Source: Halobaculum magnesiiphilum
Lineage (GTDB): Archaea; Halobacteriota; Halobacteria; Halobacteriales; Haloferacaceae
Reading direction: 5' to 3'
Length of the DNA: 64,000 nt
Assembly: GCF_019823105.1 (NCBI RefSeq)
Contig: NZ_CP081958.1
Coordinates: 744,001 to 808,000 of the forward strand
The notes under the pieces were generated by a model. It had not been told where the DNA came from. It did no database searches and worked only from the letters and a program-made list of their open reading frames with translations. This document shows positions 16,898 through 26,434 of this stretch, one piece after another; the first letter of the stretch is position 1, and every line of letters begins with the position of its first letter. The position numbers and the translations under genes were made by a program.

Positions 16898-18865
16898 ATG
16901 GAAGGGACACTGACGGAGAAGGTGCTAGAAGACCACCTCGTCGACGGCGAGATCGAGACGGGCGAGGAGATCGGCATTACGGTCGATCAAACCATCGCTC
17001 ACGACCTGACCGGGACGATGGCGTGGCTGCAGTTCGAGGCGCTCGGCCTCGACGAGGTACAGGTCGAGGTAGCTGGCCAACACTGCGACCACCAGACCTA
17101 CCAACCGGATTTCAAGGTGTCCGACGATCACCGGTTCCTCCGTTCGGCGGCGGGCACCTTCGGCGCCTACTTTGCGAGACCGGGGACAGGGATCCTCCAT
17201 CAAGTTCACAAGGAGAACTTCACGGCGCCCGGGAAGACCCTCATCGGCGCCGATTCGCACACGCCGACCGCTGGCGGTCTCGGGTGTCTCGGAATCGGCA
17301 CCGGCGGACTCGACGTAGCCACCGCGATGGGCGGCGCACCGTACTATCTCGACATGCCCGAAATCGTCAACGTCCGCCTCCAGGGCGAGCTTCCCGAGTG
17401 GTCGACGGCGAAGGATGTCATCCTCGAACTCCTCCGCCGGTTCTCGGTCAAACACGGCGTCGGTAAAGTGTTCGAATACACCGGTCCGGGCGTCGAGAGC
17501 CTCTCAGCCCACGAGCGCACCGTTATCGCCAATATGGGAACGGAACTCGGTGCGACAAGCTCCGTTTTCCCGACGGACGAGCGAACGAGGGAGTTCTTCG
17601 AGCGCCTCGGCCGGCCAGAAGACTACGTCGAACTGAAACCCGACGACGACGCGGAGTACGACGACGAGATCGTGGTTGATCTCTCGGAGATCGAACCCTT
17701 GATCGCCTGCCCGTCCATGCCCGATAACGTCGTGCCGGTCCGGGAGGTTGCGGGGACGGAGACCGAACAGGTACTCGTCGGCTCCTGCACCAACGGCGCA
17801 TACGAGGACATCCTCCCCGTCGCGAAGATGCTCCGGGACCGTGAGGTAGCCAAGCGGACGGAGACGATCATCGCGCCCGGATCGAAACAGGCAGCCGAAA
17901 TGCTGGCACGGAACGGGCACACGGCCGAGTTGATGGCCGCGGGCGTCAACTTCTCCGAGGCGACGTGTGGCGCCTGTATCGGGGCCGGCCATGTCCCCGC
18001 TTCCGACACCGTGAGCGTCCGTACGTTCAATCGCAACTTCGAGGGGCGGTCCGGCATGGAAGACGACGTGGTCTACCTCTGCTCGCCCGAGGTGGCCGCG
18101 GCGACGGCCCTCACAGGGGAGATCACGGATCCGCGCGACCTGGCTGACGAACTCGGCGACTTGGAGGCACCGGGATTCGAATACCCTGAGCGGTATATCG
18201 GCGCCAGCGAGTCGGACATCATCATGCCCGAGCAGGCCGTTGACGACGGGCTCGTCAAGGGGCCGAACATCGACGAGGTCCCCTTGAAGGACCCCCTCGG
18301 CAGCGATCTGGCGGGACCGGCGCTCCTGAAAATGCCGGACAACATCACGACCGACCACGTTATCCCGGCGACCCAGGAGGTGTCGGTATACCGCTCGAAC
18401 GTGCCCAAACTTTCGGAGTTCACGCTCCAGCGGGTGGACGAGACGTTCGCTGCCCGCGCCGCGGAGGCCGACGGCGGCTTCCTCGTTGCCGGCGAGAACT
18501 ACGGCCAAGGGTCATCGCGGGAGCACGCCGCGCTCTGTCCGATGTATCTCGGAATTCACGGGGTCCTCGCGCGGTCGTTCGCCCGCATTCACAAGTCGAA
18601 CCTGATCAACTTCGGCTTACTCCCGCTAACCATCGACGAGGAGACGTATGACGAGATCGAGCAGGGCGACGATATCGAACTCGTCGATGACGCGCTCGAG
18701 GTGGTCGAGAGCGGTCGCCGGACGTTCACGGTCCGAGTGAACAACGACTGGGAGGCGAACGCCCGTCTGGACGCCAACGAGCGTGAACGCGATCTGCTCG
18801 TTGCGGGCGGGAAACTTCCGCACACCCGGCGAGCGTTTGCCGACGGCGTTGACGAGGAGTCGTAG
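16898..18865 (+). CDS. acn: Aconitate hydratase family enzyme
   Basis: The 655-residue protein contains the complete aconitase set. The [4Fe-4S] cysteines lie in GSCTNGAYED and ATCGACIGAGH. The substrate loops are ADSHTPTAGGLG and, in the C-terminal swivel domain, GENYGQGSSREHAA. The start at 16898 gives MEGTLTEKVLEDHL, which fits the family; longer in-frame starts do not. The expected reaction is reversible citrate/isocitrate interconversion in the citric acid cycle. Aconitase-family enzymes acting on methylcitrate or homologous acids look the same at this level. It stands alone and divergent from an HTH_10 regulator, inside an accessory region. It may therefore be a second, pathway-specific copy. 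Confidence 0.88.
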   Translation: MEGTLTEKVLEDHLVDGEIETGEEIGITVDQTIAHDLTGTMAWLQFEALGLDEVQVEVAGQHCDHQTYQPDFKVSDDHRFLRSAAGTFGAYFARPGTGILHQVHKENFTAPGKTLIGADSHTPTAGGLGCLGIGTGGLDVATAMGGAPYYLDMPEIVNVRLQGELPEWSTAKDVILELLRRFSVKHGVGKVFEYTGPGVESLSAHERTVIANMGTELGATSSVFPTDERTREFFERLGRPEDYVELKPDDDAEYDDEIVVDLSEIEPLIACPSMPDNVVPVREVAGTETEQVLVGSCTNGAYEDILPVAKMLRDREVAKRTETIIAPGSKQAAEMLARNGHTAELMAAGVNFSEATCGACIGAGHVPASDTVSVRTFNRNFEGRSGMEDDVVYLCSPEVAAATALTGEITDPRDLADELGDLEAPGFEYPERYIGASESDIIMPEQAVDDGLVKGPNIDEVPLKDPLGSDLAGPALLKMPDNITTDHVIPATQEVSVYRSNVPKLSEFTLQRVDETFAARAAEADGGFLVAGENYGQGSSREHAALCPMYLGIHGVLARSFARIHKSNLINFGLLPLTIDEETYDEIEQGDDIELVDDALEVVESGRRTFTVRVNNDWEANARLDANERERDLLVAGGKLPHTRRAFADGVDEES

Positions 18866-19332
18866 GTGGACCCTCCGGCAGACGGCGCCGGATACGTTGA
18901 CTGGTTTCACTCCGGGTTCTACAGTTTCTGTCCTCCCGTCTGAAATCGGGGGATTTCCGAATGGTTTGTTGCCGAGGGGCTGTCCGGGACCGAGGTCGTG
19001 CTCTCTTCGCGTTCTTCCTCGAGTCACTGGTCGGCGACAATCAACGGACCTGTGAGCTCACAGGCGTGTGACTGCAGCGTCGTCACGACGCTCGCGACCT
19101 CTTCGAAGCGGGGCTCCCCTCAACACAACAGCGGATCTTTCTACTCGAGTGCGTTCCGGTGCTTGCGAAGCGTCACCGGCGTCGTGTCCGCAGCGATCCC
19201 CAATTCCGCTTGAGTGAACCGATCGCGGACATGTGAGAACCGCCACCGAAGTCATGGTAATATCCGACCGGGAGACCACGGATCGAACCCCCAGCTACAG
19301 ATAGTTTGATTTTCATTTGTCTGTGAGCAGCG
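18866..19332. other. Gene-poor stretch with relic sequences
   Basis: These 467 bases hold no complete gene. Near 18930-18957 there is a short GC hairpin of the kind seen at ends of IS200/IS605-type elements, but no transposase accompanies it. At 19141-19251 a 36-codon reverse-strand fragment resembles the end of a TFB (see separate entry). The last 30 bases before the oxidoreductase start are AT-rich and may carry its promoter. Confidence 0.4.
19141..19251 (-). pseudogene. Remnant resembling the C-terminus of a TFB/cyclin-fold HTH protein
   Basis: Thirty-six codons between two stops read LRWRFSHVRDRF then TQAELGIAADTTPVTLRKHR. The second part matches the pattern of the last helices of archaeal transcription factor B (TQ.E.A..A..T.VTIR.R...L). 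No start codon or upstream cyclin repeat is present, so it would be a truncated fragment. Another short HTH fragment is possible. Confidence 0.4.
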
Positions 19333-20679
19333 ATGGTACTCGAATCGGTCGCCGAGTACGACGAGTCAGCGGTCGGTGACGTGGGCGCACACGCCGTCGT
19401 CGGCGGCGGGAGCATGGCAGGGTTGCTGTCCGCTCGCGTGCTCGCCGACGGATACGACCGGGTGACGCTCCTCGAACGGGACCCGCTGCCGGACGAGGCC
19501 GTCGCACGTCCGGGCATCCCGCAGGCGAACCATGTCCACGTGATGCTCGAGCCCGCCCGCGTGATTCTCGAAGCCCTCTTCGACGGCTACCAGTCGGAGC
19601 TGCAACCCGCCGGCGGGGTCATCATCGACGCCTGTCGGGAGTTGGACTACTACGAGAACGGCGCTGTGTTGGCGGCCGCGGAGCCGGAGATGTTGATGCC
19701 CTGCGCCAGCAGAGCGCTGTTCGAACAGATCACGCGACGACGCGTCGCCGCGACGGCCGGAGTCACGATCCGGGACGAGTGTCACGTCACCGAGTACGAG
19801 ACTGCCGCCGACGCGGCCACGGTCGAGGGCGTCTCGTTCATTGACCCCAACGGCGACGAGACACTGCTCGACGCCGATCTCGTCGTCGACGCGACGGGAC
19901 GCAGGTCGAAGACGCCACGGTGGCTCGATGAGCACGGATACCCGACGCCTCGGACACAGCGGGTCGAGATCGATCTCGCCTACGGTACCGTGATACTTGA
20001 TCGCCCCGCCGCGGACACGTCGGCGTACCTGTGTGCTCCGTCCGCGCCGACTACGAGAGGCGGGACGGCAGTTCCGATCGAAGCGGATCGATGGCTGGTG
20101 ACGCTGTTCGGACTGCACGGCGATCACCCGCCGTCGGACCGGCCTGGATACCTCGGGTTCGCTGACGCGCTGCCGTCCGATCAACTCGCGACGTTGCTCC
20201 GGGAACGCGAGTGGCGGAGCGACGAGATCGCGCGGTATCCGTTTCCGGCCAGCGAGTGGCGTCGGTACGATGACCTCGAACGGTTCCCGGACGGACTTGT
20301 CGTGACCGGGGACGCGATCGCGAGCTTCAATCCGATCTACGGGCAGGGAATGTCCGCGGCCGCGCTCGACGCGCTGCAACTGCATCACACGATCGCGAAC
20401 GGCCCCGAGAACATCGGCGTCCGATTCTTCGACCGTGTCGCTGACCACCTCGATGTCGTGTGGCAGATAGCGGTGGGCGCGGACTTCGAGTTCGAGGAAA
20501 CGACGGGAACGAAGCCGACCGGTGTCGGGCTGTTCAATCGCTACGTGGACCGGGTGGTTGCCACTGCCCACACCGACGCCACCGTCGCCGAGGCGTTCTA
20601 CCGGGTGCTCCGGCTCGAACGCGAACCGACCAGTTTGTTCCACCCGCACATCGCCGCCCGCGTCCTCTGGCCGTCATGA
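19333..20679 (+). CDS. FAD-dependent oxidoreductase/monooxygenase-like protein
   Basis: The 448-residue protein has the glutathione-reductase-2 fold of FAD monooxygenases and geranylgeranyl-reductase-like enzymes. It shows the dinucleotide site AVVGGGSMAGLLSARVL near residue 20, the DATGR motif around 190 and the flavin ribityl motif TGDAIASFNPIYGQGMS near 325. The second Gly-x-Gly position is unusual (GGGSMAG). No membrane segment is visible. It is a single gene flanked by relics on the left and a convergent propeller gene on the right, so context gives no substrate. Hydroxylation or saturation of a lipid or isoprenoid ring are the commonest roles in relatives. Confidence 0.8.
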   Translation: MVLESVAEYDESAVGDVGAHAVVGGGSMAGLLSARVLADGYDRVTLLERDPLPDEAVARPGIPQANHVHVMLEPARVILEALFDGYQSELQPAGGVIIDACRELDYYENGAVLAAAEPEMLMPCASRALFEQITRRRVAATAGVTIRDECHVTEYETAADAATVEGVSFIDPNGDETLLDADLVVDATGRRSKTPRWLDEHGYPTPRTQRVEIDLAYGTVILDRPAADTSAYLCAPSAPTTRGGTAVPIEADRWLVTLFGLHGDHPPSDRPGYLGFADALPSDQLATLLREREWRSDEIARYPFPASEWRRYDDLERFPDGLVVTGDAIASFNPIYGQGMSAAALDALQLHHTIANGPENIGVRFFDRVADHLDVVWQIAVGADFEFEETTGTKPTGVGLFNRYVDRVVATAHTDATVAEAFYRVLRLEREPTSLFHPHIAARVLWPS

Positions 20680-20944
20680 CGGCCTGCACTGTAACCGCCA
20701 TCGGAACAAGCTTCTCGGAGTGTATGAACGGCGAAACACGTCAACCTCGTTCTCCAGTCATCGAGTAGGAATGGACGGCTGAGACCGGTATATCGAGAAT
20801 GAGCCCTCCTTCCGGAGCTGAGTAATCGTTCGCGGTTTCGACAGAGACCACGGGAGGTTCCGTTATTGGACCATCGGGGGGTGCAGTTGCCCGGTGAGTG
20901 AGGCTACTGTAGCAATCGAACGGGAGGCGTGACCTCGCTGCGTC

Positions 20945-22063
20945 TTATCGGACTGCGTACAACGTCCTGTCGTTGCCCGGAACGTACAACGTCTCATCGA
21001 CCAAGATCGGATATTGGCCGCCCCGGATCGCCGTCGCCTTCCACCGCTCGGCACCCGTCTCCCGGTCGAACCCGCGAAGCACACCCGCTCCGAGATAGAG
21101 CATCTCGTCGGTTACGATCGGGCGTGCATCGCCGGACCGCGGAACCGAAACCGACCACTGCTCGACCCCGTCGGCCGCACTCACGGAGTACACCTCGTCA
21201 CCGGCGGTTGCGAAGTAGACGTCCCCGTCAGCGACGGCCGGGGAGGACGTGATCGACGGGGCCCCGGAGGTCGTGTTTACCTCCGTGGGCCGGAACCGCC
21301 ACTCGACCGTCCCGGTCGTCGCGTCGAGTGCATACAACAACCCGTCCCCGGATCCGACGTATGCAGTTCCGTTGGCGACGGCGATCGCGTTGCGCGTTCC
21401 CCCGCCGGGCGGCGCGTCGAACAGGTCGTGATCGTCGGTCTCGAACCACCAGCGTCGGGTTCCGTCGTCCGCATCGATCGCATAGATGTACTCCCCGCCG
21501 CCTACGTACACCGTGCCGTCGACTACTGCGGGTGGCGAGAAGATGTCGCCGAGCGTCTCGTACGTCCACTCGATCTCCCCGGACGCCACACTGAGCGCGT
21601 ACAGTGTTTGATCGGTACAGCCGACATACACTGTGCCATCGACAACTGTCGGTGCCGCGAGAACACAGTCGTCCGTCTCCGTTCGCCACCGAACAGCACC
21701 AGTATGGCGGTTGAGTGCAGTGATCGCGCCGGCGGTCTCACCGTCGAATGGAGTCAGACTCTCGACGACGATCAGCGTGTCTCCAGTGATCGCGAGCGAT
21801 TGTGCATCGACTGAGTCCACAGCCGCGTTCCACCGGACGCTCCCGTCCGCCGCGTCGATCGCATACACGTGCGTGTCGTCATCGGGATACCCGTTCTCGC
21901 CGATATACAGCGTGTCATCGATGTGGACGGGGCCCGCTGTAAGCGACTGTCCCGTCTCGACTAGCGGTGAGACGACGACGGTATCGGTTGGTCCCGTTCC
22001 GTTGACCGCAGATGTCTGTGCGGCATCAGGCCCGTGCATCAGCCATTCTGACGACTCACTCAT
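20945..22063 (-). CDS. PQQ-like beta-propeller repeat protein
   Basis: The 372-residue protein consists almost wholly of blades of the PQQ/BamB type. Repeats such as TVYVGCTDQTLYALS, TVYVGGGEYIYAID and TAYVGSGDGLLYALD are each followed by a turn of the form G..EW.F. About seven blades can be counted. No signal peptide, twin-arginine motif or lipobox is seen at the start chosen (MSESSEWLMHGPD), so it appears cytoplasmic, whereas most haloarchaeal relatives are secreted. The Trp/Gly docking motifs serve protein interaction rather than catalysis in such proteins. Function unknown. Confidence 0.85.
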   Translation of the reverse strand: MSESSEWLMHGPDAAQTSAVNGTGPTDTVVVSPLVETGQSLTAGPVHIDDTLYIGENGYPDDDTHVYAIDAADGSVRWNAAVDSVDAQSLAITGDTLIVVESLTPFDGETAGAITALNRHTGAVRWRTETDDCVLAAPTVVDGTVYVGCTDQTLYALSVASGEIEWTYETLGDIFSPPAVVDGTVYVGGGEYIYAIDADDGTRRWWFETDDHDLFDAPPGGGTRNAIAVANGTAYVGSGDGLLYALDATTGTVEWRFRPTEVNTTSGAPSITSSPAVADGDVYFATAGDEVYSVSAADGVEQWSVSVPRSGDARPIVTDEMLYLGAGVLRGFDRETGAERWKATAIRGGQYPILVDETLYVPGNDRTLYAVR

Positions 22064-22297
22064 CGCTTCCCACCGCCTGAACTACTCCGTGTGATTCACA
22101 GTCGCCGCCGTGTCGGCGATAGAACATTAACACGAACTCGATATGATAGTTGAATAAACGTTTCGGCTACGGAGTGAGCCCGGATCCCGTCGGACCGACG
22201 AGTCAGCCGGTAGTGGCCGTCTCGATCAGTACGTGTCCCCCCACCGCGTAAATCGACAGGGGGTAGTACGACTTCGTCCGGAGAGTCCTCCCCGGGG

Positions 22298-23896
22298 TCA
22301 GTCGTCCGCCGTCGGCACGTCCGGTGAGGAACCGGCGGACTTCGGGTCGAGGCCGCGACGCCGGGCGTCGAACTCCGAGAGGCCGTAGACGAGCCCGACC
22401 AGCGCCAGCACGCCGACCGGGAGCAGCACGAACGGGCTGATCCGGGTGAACCCCCAGACGAGCATCAGCCCGGCCACCACGACCACGACGGTGATCGCGT
22501 AGTAGATCTGCGTCCGGACGTGGTCGATGAGGTCCGCGCCGGTGAACGTCGAGGAGAGCACCGTCGTGTCCGAGATCGGCGAGGAGTGGTCGCCGAAGAT
22601 GGCCCCGGAGAAGACCATCCCGACCATGACCGCGACCATCGTGTGGGTGCCGGCGATGTTCCAGGCGACGGGCACGGCGATCGGGGTCACGATGCCCATC
22701 GTTCCCCAGGAGCTCCCCGTCGAGAAGGCGATGAACGCGGCGGTGAACAGCACGACGACCGGGAGCAGTTCCGCCGAGAGGCCGGCCGACTCGGCCCAAG
22801 CGGCGACCACGTCGCCCGTGCCGAGCGCCTCGACGACGTTGCCGATCCCCCACGCGAGCACGAGGATCGTCACCGCCGTCAGCATGATCCCGAAGCCGTC
22901 GATGGTGGTGTCGACGCTCTCGCCCAGCGAGAGCAGCCCGTAGGCGTACCCGAGCGCGTACGTCGTCGCTACCATCGCGAACGACCCGAAGATCAACGCG
23001 ACCGCGTAGTCGGCGCCGGTGACCATGTCGTACAGCGTCGCGCCGGGCCCGTAGCCCGTCCACAGCGCCGAGCCGACGGTGACCCCGATCAGCACCAGGA
23101 TGGGCAGGAAGAACGACAGCAGCTTCGGGTCGTCGACGTTCGGCTCGCCGAGCTCCGCCTCGACGTCCTGCATGGGTCGGGCGTCGTCGCGGGTCACCTT
23201 GCCGGTCTCGGCGGCGCGGTGTTCGGCCGTGAGCATTTCCCCGTAATCGCGCTGGCTGATCACGACGATCCCGACCATCACGATCGCCAGGATCGCGTAC
23301 ATGTTGTACGGGATCGACTGCAGGTACACCTCGAAGGTGTCCGGGATCTCGTCGGCGGCCAACCCCGTCGCCTCGTAGCCCGACTCGATCATCGACAGCT
23401 GGAACGCGACCCACGAGGAGATCGCGAGCGTCGCGACCGGCGCCGCCGTGGAGTCGACGAGATAGGACAGCTTCTCCCGGGAGACCTTCAGGTGATCGGA
23501 GACGTCCTTCATCGTGCTCCCGACGACGGCCGTGTTGGCGTAGTCGTCGAAGAACAAGACGACGCCCAGGAGCCACGCCGCGACGCCCGCCTTTCGTTTC
23601 GTGTCGATGCGGTCGATCGCCCAGTTCCGGACGGCGTGTGAGCCGCCCAGCCGCCAGATCATCGCCACCGCCGACCCCAGCAGCAGGGTGAAGATGATGA
23701 TCTGGGCGTGGAACACGCTGTCGCCGATCGCGGCGGCGATCCAGTCGAAGGTCTGTCCGAGCCCGAGCCCGCCCGTGACGATGACGCCGCCGGACCAGAT
23801 GCCCAGGAACAGCGACAGCACCGCCTTCCGGGTCGCGATCGCGAGCACGATGGCCAGCAGCGGCGGGACGAGCGAGAGCGCGCCGAATTCTGCCAT
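22298..23896 (-). CDS. nhaC: Na+/H+ antiporter, NhaC family
   Basis: The 532-residue protein has about a dozen hydrophobic helices and the NhaC-family core: LFLGIWSGGVIVTGG in the first helices, VVLFFDDYANTAVVGSTM near residue 110, TGSSWGTMGIVTPIAVP, and SGAIFGDHSSPISDTT in the C-terminal half. It would exchange sodium or a related solute for protons at the membrane, and some family members exchange organic acids or amino acids. A hydrophilic tail with PDVPTADD ends the protein. Monocistronic, with a well-placed promoter at 23914-23926. Confidence 0.9.
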   Translation of the reverse strand: MAEFGALSLVPPLLAIVLAIATRKAVLSLFLGIWSGGVIVTGGLGLGQTFDWIAAAIGDSVFHAQIIIFTLLLGSAVAMIWRLGGSHAVRNWAIDRIDTKRKAGVAAWLLGVVLFFDDYANTAVVGSTMKDVSDHLKVSREKLSYLVDSTAAPVATLAISSWVAFQLSMIESGYEATGLAADEIPDTFEVYLQSIPYNMYAILAIVMVGIVVISQRDYGEMLTAEHRAAETGKVTRDDARPMQDVEAELGEPNVDDPKLLSFFLPILVLIGVTVGSALWTGYGPGATLYDMVTGADYAVALIFGSFAMVATTYALGYAYGLLSLGESVDTTIDGFGIMLTAVTILVLAWGIGNVVEALGTGDVVAAWAESAGLSAELLPVVVLFTAAFIAFSTGSSWGTMGIVTPIAVPVAWNIAGTHTMVAVMVGMVFSGAIFGDHSSPISDTTVLSSTFTGADLIDHVRTQIYYAITVVVVVAGLMLVWGFTRISPFVLLPVGVLALVGLVYGLSEFDARRRGLDPKSAGSSPDVPTADD

Positions 23897-23913
23897 ATGT
23901 GAACATACAGCAA

Positions 23914-23926
23914 GATATTATGTAAA
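23914..23926 (-). promoter_or_regulatory. TATA-like box for nhaC
   Basis: On the reverse strand an AT-rich run TTTACATAATATC lies about 18-30 nt before the ATG at 23896. A small inverted repeat TATGT-GA-ACATA (23896-23907) sits between it and the start and could be an operator. Leaderless transcription is likely. Confidence 0.45.
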
Positions 23927-24042
23927 CTTCTCCGGGGATCCCACCGCCGCGAGATCGTACTGTGTCGGTCGCCAAAGGTGCGGTATTACGGAGAGATCGG
24001 TTCCGTTCGACAGGGATGCGCTGTCGCGGCGGGAACCGGTCC

Positions 24043-25182
24043 CTACCCACTGATCCCGCTTCGGAACCCCTTGCGGACCGTCATGGCGTGCGCGTAGTCC
24101 GATTCGGTCAGGATACCGACGAGCTCGCCCGCCTCCTCGACGATGGCGGTCGACCCGCCTGCCTGGTTCAACGTGGCGAGCGTGTCGAAGGCGTCCGCGC
24201 TCGCGTCGACCCGCGGAACCTCCTGCATCACCGCCTCGACCCGGGTCGACCCGCGGTCGTCCCCCCGAACCGAACGGAGCCCGGACAGCGAGACGAGCCC
24301 GACGACCGCCCCGGCGTCATCTGTGACGAGGTGGACGGTCTGCCGGTCGCGAAGCATCCGGGAGCCCAGCTCCTCGATCGTGGTGTCCACCGAGACGGTC
24401 GGGGGATCGCGCGTCATGATGTCGCCGACGGTGATCCCCTCGAGGAGTTCATCCAGCAGGACCGTCCGTGACTCCGTCGTCGCGGCGCCGTAGACGAAGA
24501 ACGCCAGCAGGAGCATGACGATGTTGAACGAGACGACGCCGACGATGGCGAACAGGAAGGCGAAGACGACGCCGACCCGTGCGGCGATCCGCGTCGCGGT
24601 GCCGTACGGTCGAGAGCGAGCCAGGAGCGCCCGGAAGATCCGGCCGCCGTCCATCGGAAACGCGGGCAGGAGGTTGAACCCGGCCAACAGGAGGTTCGTG
24701 AACGCGAGGTAGCCGAGGACGAACCGCGTGACCGGGATGGAACCCGGGACGACGAGCGCGCCCGCGTAACACACGGCGGCGACGAGCACGCTCACGACCG
24801 GGCCGGCGATGGCGATCCAGAACTCGCGGTTCCACTCCTTGGGTACCGACTCCAGGGCGGCGAGCCCGCCGAGGATCCACAGCGTGATCGACTCGATCCC
24901 GATGTCGTAGCGCAACGCGACCCACGAGTGGCCGAGTTCGTGGAACAGGACGCTCACGAACAGGCCGACCGCGGCCGCGATGCCGATCACCCACGGCGTC
25001 GCGCCGGCGCCGAGGACCGCCAGGTCGAACCCGACGCCGGTGAACCCCTCGATGATCCCGGCGTAGAACGCGATCTGCTGGCCGCTACCGATGAGCCACG
25101 CGAGCACGGGCAGGAAGATCAACAGCGAGGTGTTGATGCGGATCGGGATGTCCCAGATCTCCGTGATGGTGTAGCTTCGCAC
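24043..25182 (-). CDS. Site-2 protease family (M50) membrane metalloprotease with CBS pair
   Basis: The 379-residue protein has zinc-site HELGH at 81-85 in the second or third membrane helix and the second site NLLPAFPMDGG with D178. These are the hallmarks of intramembrane M50 proteases. Residues about 245-365 form two CBS domains (VGDIMTRDPPTVSV, then EVPRVDASADAF and VGILTESDYAHAM), which bind adenosine ligands in other proteins and may sense energy state. Relatives release membrane-anchored regulators. No anti-sigma-like partner can be seen nearby. It lies downstream of and on the same strand as the M20 peptidase gene with a 61-nt gap. Confidence 0.9.
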   Translation of the reverse strand: MRSYTITEIWDIPIRINTSLLIFLPVLAWLIGSGQQIAFYAGIIEGFTGVGFDLAVLGAGATPWVIGIAAAVGLFVSVLFHELGHSWVALRYDIGIESITLWILGGLAALESVPKEWNREFWIAIAGPVVSVLVAAVCYAGALVVPGSIPVTRFVLGYLAFTNLLLAGFNLLPAFPMDGGRIFRALLARSRPYGTATRIAARVGVVFAFLFAIVGVVSFNIVMLLLAFFVYGAATTESRTVLLDELLEGITVGDIMTRDPPTVSVDTTIEELGSRMLRDRQTVHLVTDDAGAVVGLVSLSGLRSVRGDDRGSTRVEAVMQEVPRVDASADAFDTLATLNQAGGSTAIVEEAGELVGILTESDYAHAMTVRKGFRSGISG

Positions 25183-25243
25183 GGTTCGTGCTCTCCCCGG
25201 GGACAGGTAAGTGACGTGAACGTGGAAGTTCAGTGTTCGCAGA

Positions 25244-26434
25244 TCAACACAGCAGCTCTTCTCCCGCCGCCACGAGCATCTCCGCCACCTCGATCACCTC
25301 GTCGGTGTAGACGAACTCGCCCGCGCTGTGGATGTTCTCGCCGTCGGGGCCGACGATGACCGTCGGCAGGTCGGCCCGGTCGCCGAGGTAGTTGAAGTCC
25401 CCGACGCTGGCGAAGTAGCCGAGTGCGGGGGGCTTGCCGGTGACCGTGCGCGAGGCTGACTGCAGCGCCCCTACCAGCGGGTGGTCCTCGTCGGTGACGT
25501 AGGGACCGTACGTCATGTCCGGGTCGGGTGCGTCTCGGAAGGACACCGCCACCTCGCTCTCGATGTCGAGCGCGTCGATCGCCTCCTCGGCGTCGGCACG
25601 GACCCCCGCTTCGGTCTCGCCGACGACGACGTGCCGGTCGACCATGAGGTGGGCCGACTCGGGCACCGAGAGCGTCTGGCTTCCGCCTTCGAGCAGGATC
25701 GGACAGGTCGAGCCGTCGCCCAGCTTCGGATGCGATCCCACGGCTAGGTTGTCGAGCGCGTCCGCGACCATCCCGGCGTCGACGACCGCGTTGACCCCCT
25801 TGTACGGCTGCGAGCCGTGGGCGGCCTCGCCCGTAATCGTCACGTCGTAGAGGAACCGACCGCGTGCGCCGAGCAACAGCGCGGGGTTTTCGAGGTCCTC
25901 CTGCGCGAGGACGGGCCCCGGTTCGGTGACGACGGCCATGTCCACGTCGTCGGTGTAGCCGTCGCGAATGAGCCGGTCCGTGCCGAGCCCGTAGGGGCCC
26001 TCCTCGTCGACGACAGCGGTGAGAAGCACGTCACCCTTCAGGTCTCGTTCCGCGAGCGCCGCGAACGCGACCAGGACCGACGCGAGTCCGCCCTTCATGT
26101 CGCAGGCGCCCTGGCCGTAGAGCTTCCCGTCCTCGATGCGGCCCGAGCAGGGGTCCTCGTCCCACGCCTCGACGAGTTTCACGGTGTCCATGTGCGCGTT
26201 CAGAAGGAGCGTCGGCGCGTCCGGGTCCGACCCCTCCAGTCGAGCGATCACGTTGTCGCCCTCGTACTCCGTGATCTCGGGTTCAGAGACGTGGTGGTAC
26301 GTCGGGTCGAGGTCACGCTCCGCGAGCCACTCGTAGACGAACTCGGCACACTCGTGTTCCTCGAAGTACGGACTGGGGATCCGCACGAGGTCCTGGAGGA
26401 GGTCGATGATCTCCTCCGGGTCGACGTCAGTCAT
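25244..26434 (-). CDS. M20 family metallopeptidase/deacylase (ArgE/DapE type)
   Basis: The 396-residue protein carries all M20 zinc-site elements: NAHMDTV with H81 and D83, bridging D112 in GACDMKGG, catalytic Glu and ligand in VVDEEG (E144, E145), a TEP Glu near 170, and a C-terminal His in NIHSAGE. The dimerisation domain sits in the middle (GEAAHGSQPYKGVNA). Enzymes of this group hydrolyse N-acyl amino acids or dipeptides in the cytoplasm. Its start overlaps the end of the APC permease gene by 8 nt, so the two form an operon. Uptake followed by hydrolysis of an amino acid conjugate is the simplest reading. Confidence 0.88.
   Translation of the reverse strand: MTDVDPEEIIDLLQDLVRIPSPYFEEHECAEFVYEWLAERDLDPTYHHVSEPEITEYEGDNVIARLEGSDPDAPTLLLNAHMDTVKLVEAWDEDPCSGRIEDGKLYGQGACDMKGGLASVLVAFAALAERDLKGDVLLTAVVDEEGPYGLGTDRLIRDGYTDDVDMAVVTEPGPVLAQEDLENPALLLGARGRFLYDVTITGEAAHGSQPYKGVNAVVDAGMVADALDNLAVGSHPKLGDGSTCPILLEGGSQTLSVPESAHLMVDRHVVVGETEAGVRADAEEAIDALDIESEVAVSFRDAPDPDMTYGPYVTDEDHPLVGALQSASRTVTGKPPALGYFASVGDFNYLGDRADLPTVIVGPDGENIHSAGEFVYTDEVIEVAEMLVAAGEELLC

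Noticed and set aside
18901-18960. Hairpin resembling the end of an IS200/IS605 element
   Set aside because: The stem is only about 5-6 bp with a mismatch, and no TnpA or TnpB sequence is nearby. Too weak to call a mobile element end.
15812-22155. Shared ATATGATAGTT sequence near 15813 and near 22142
   Set aside because: Only 11 bases match and the two sites have different positions relative to genes. Probably chance in AT-rich intergenic DNA.
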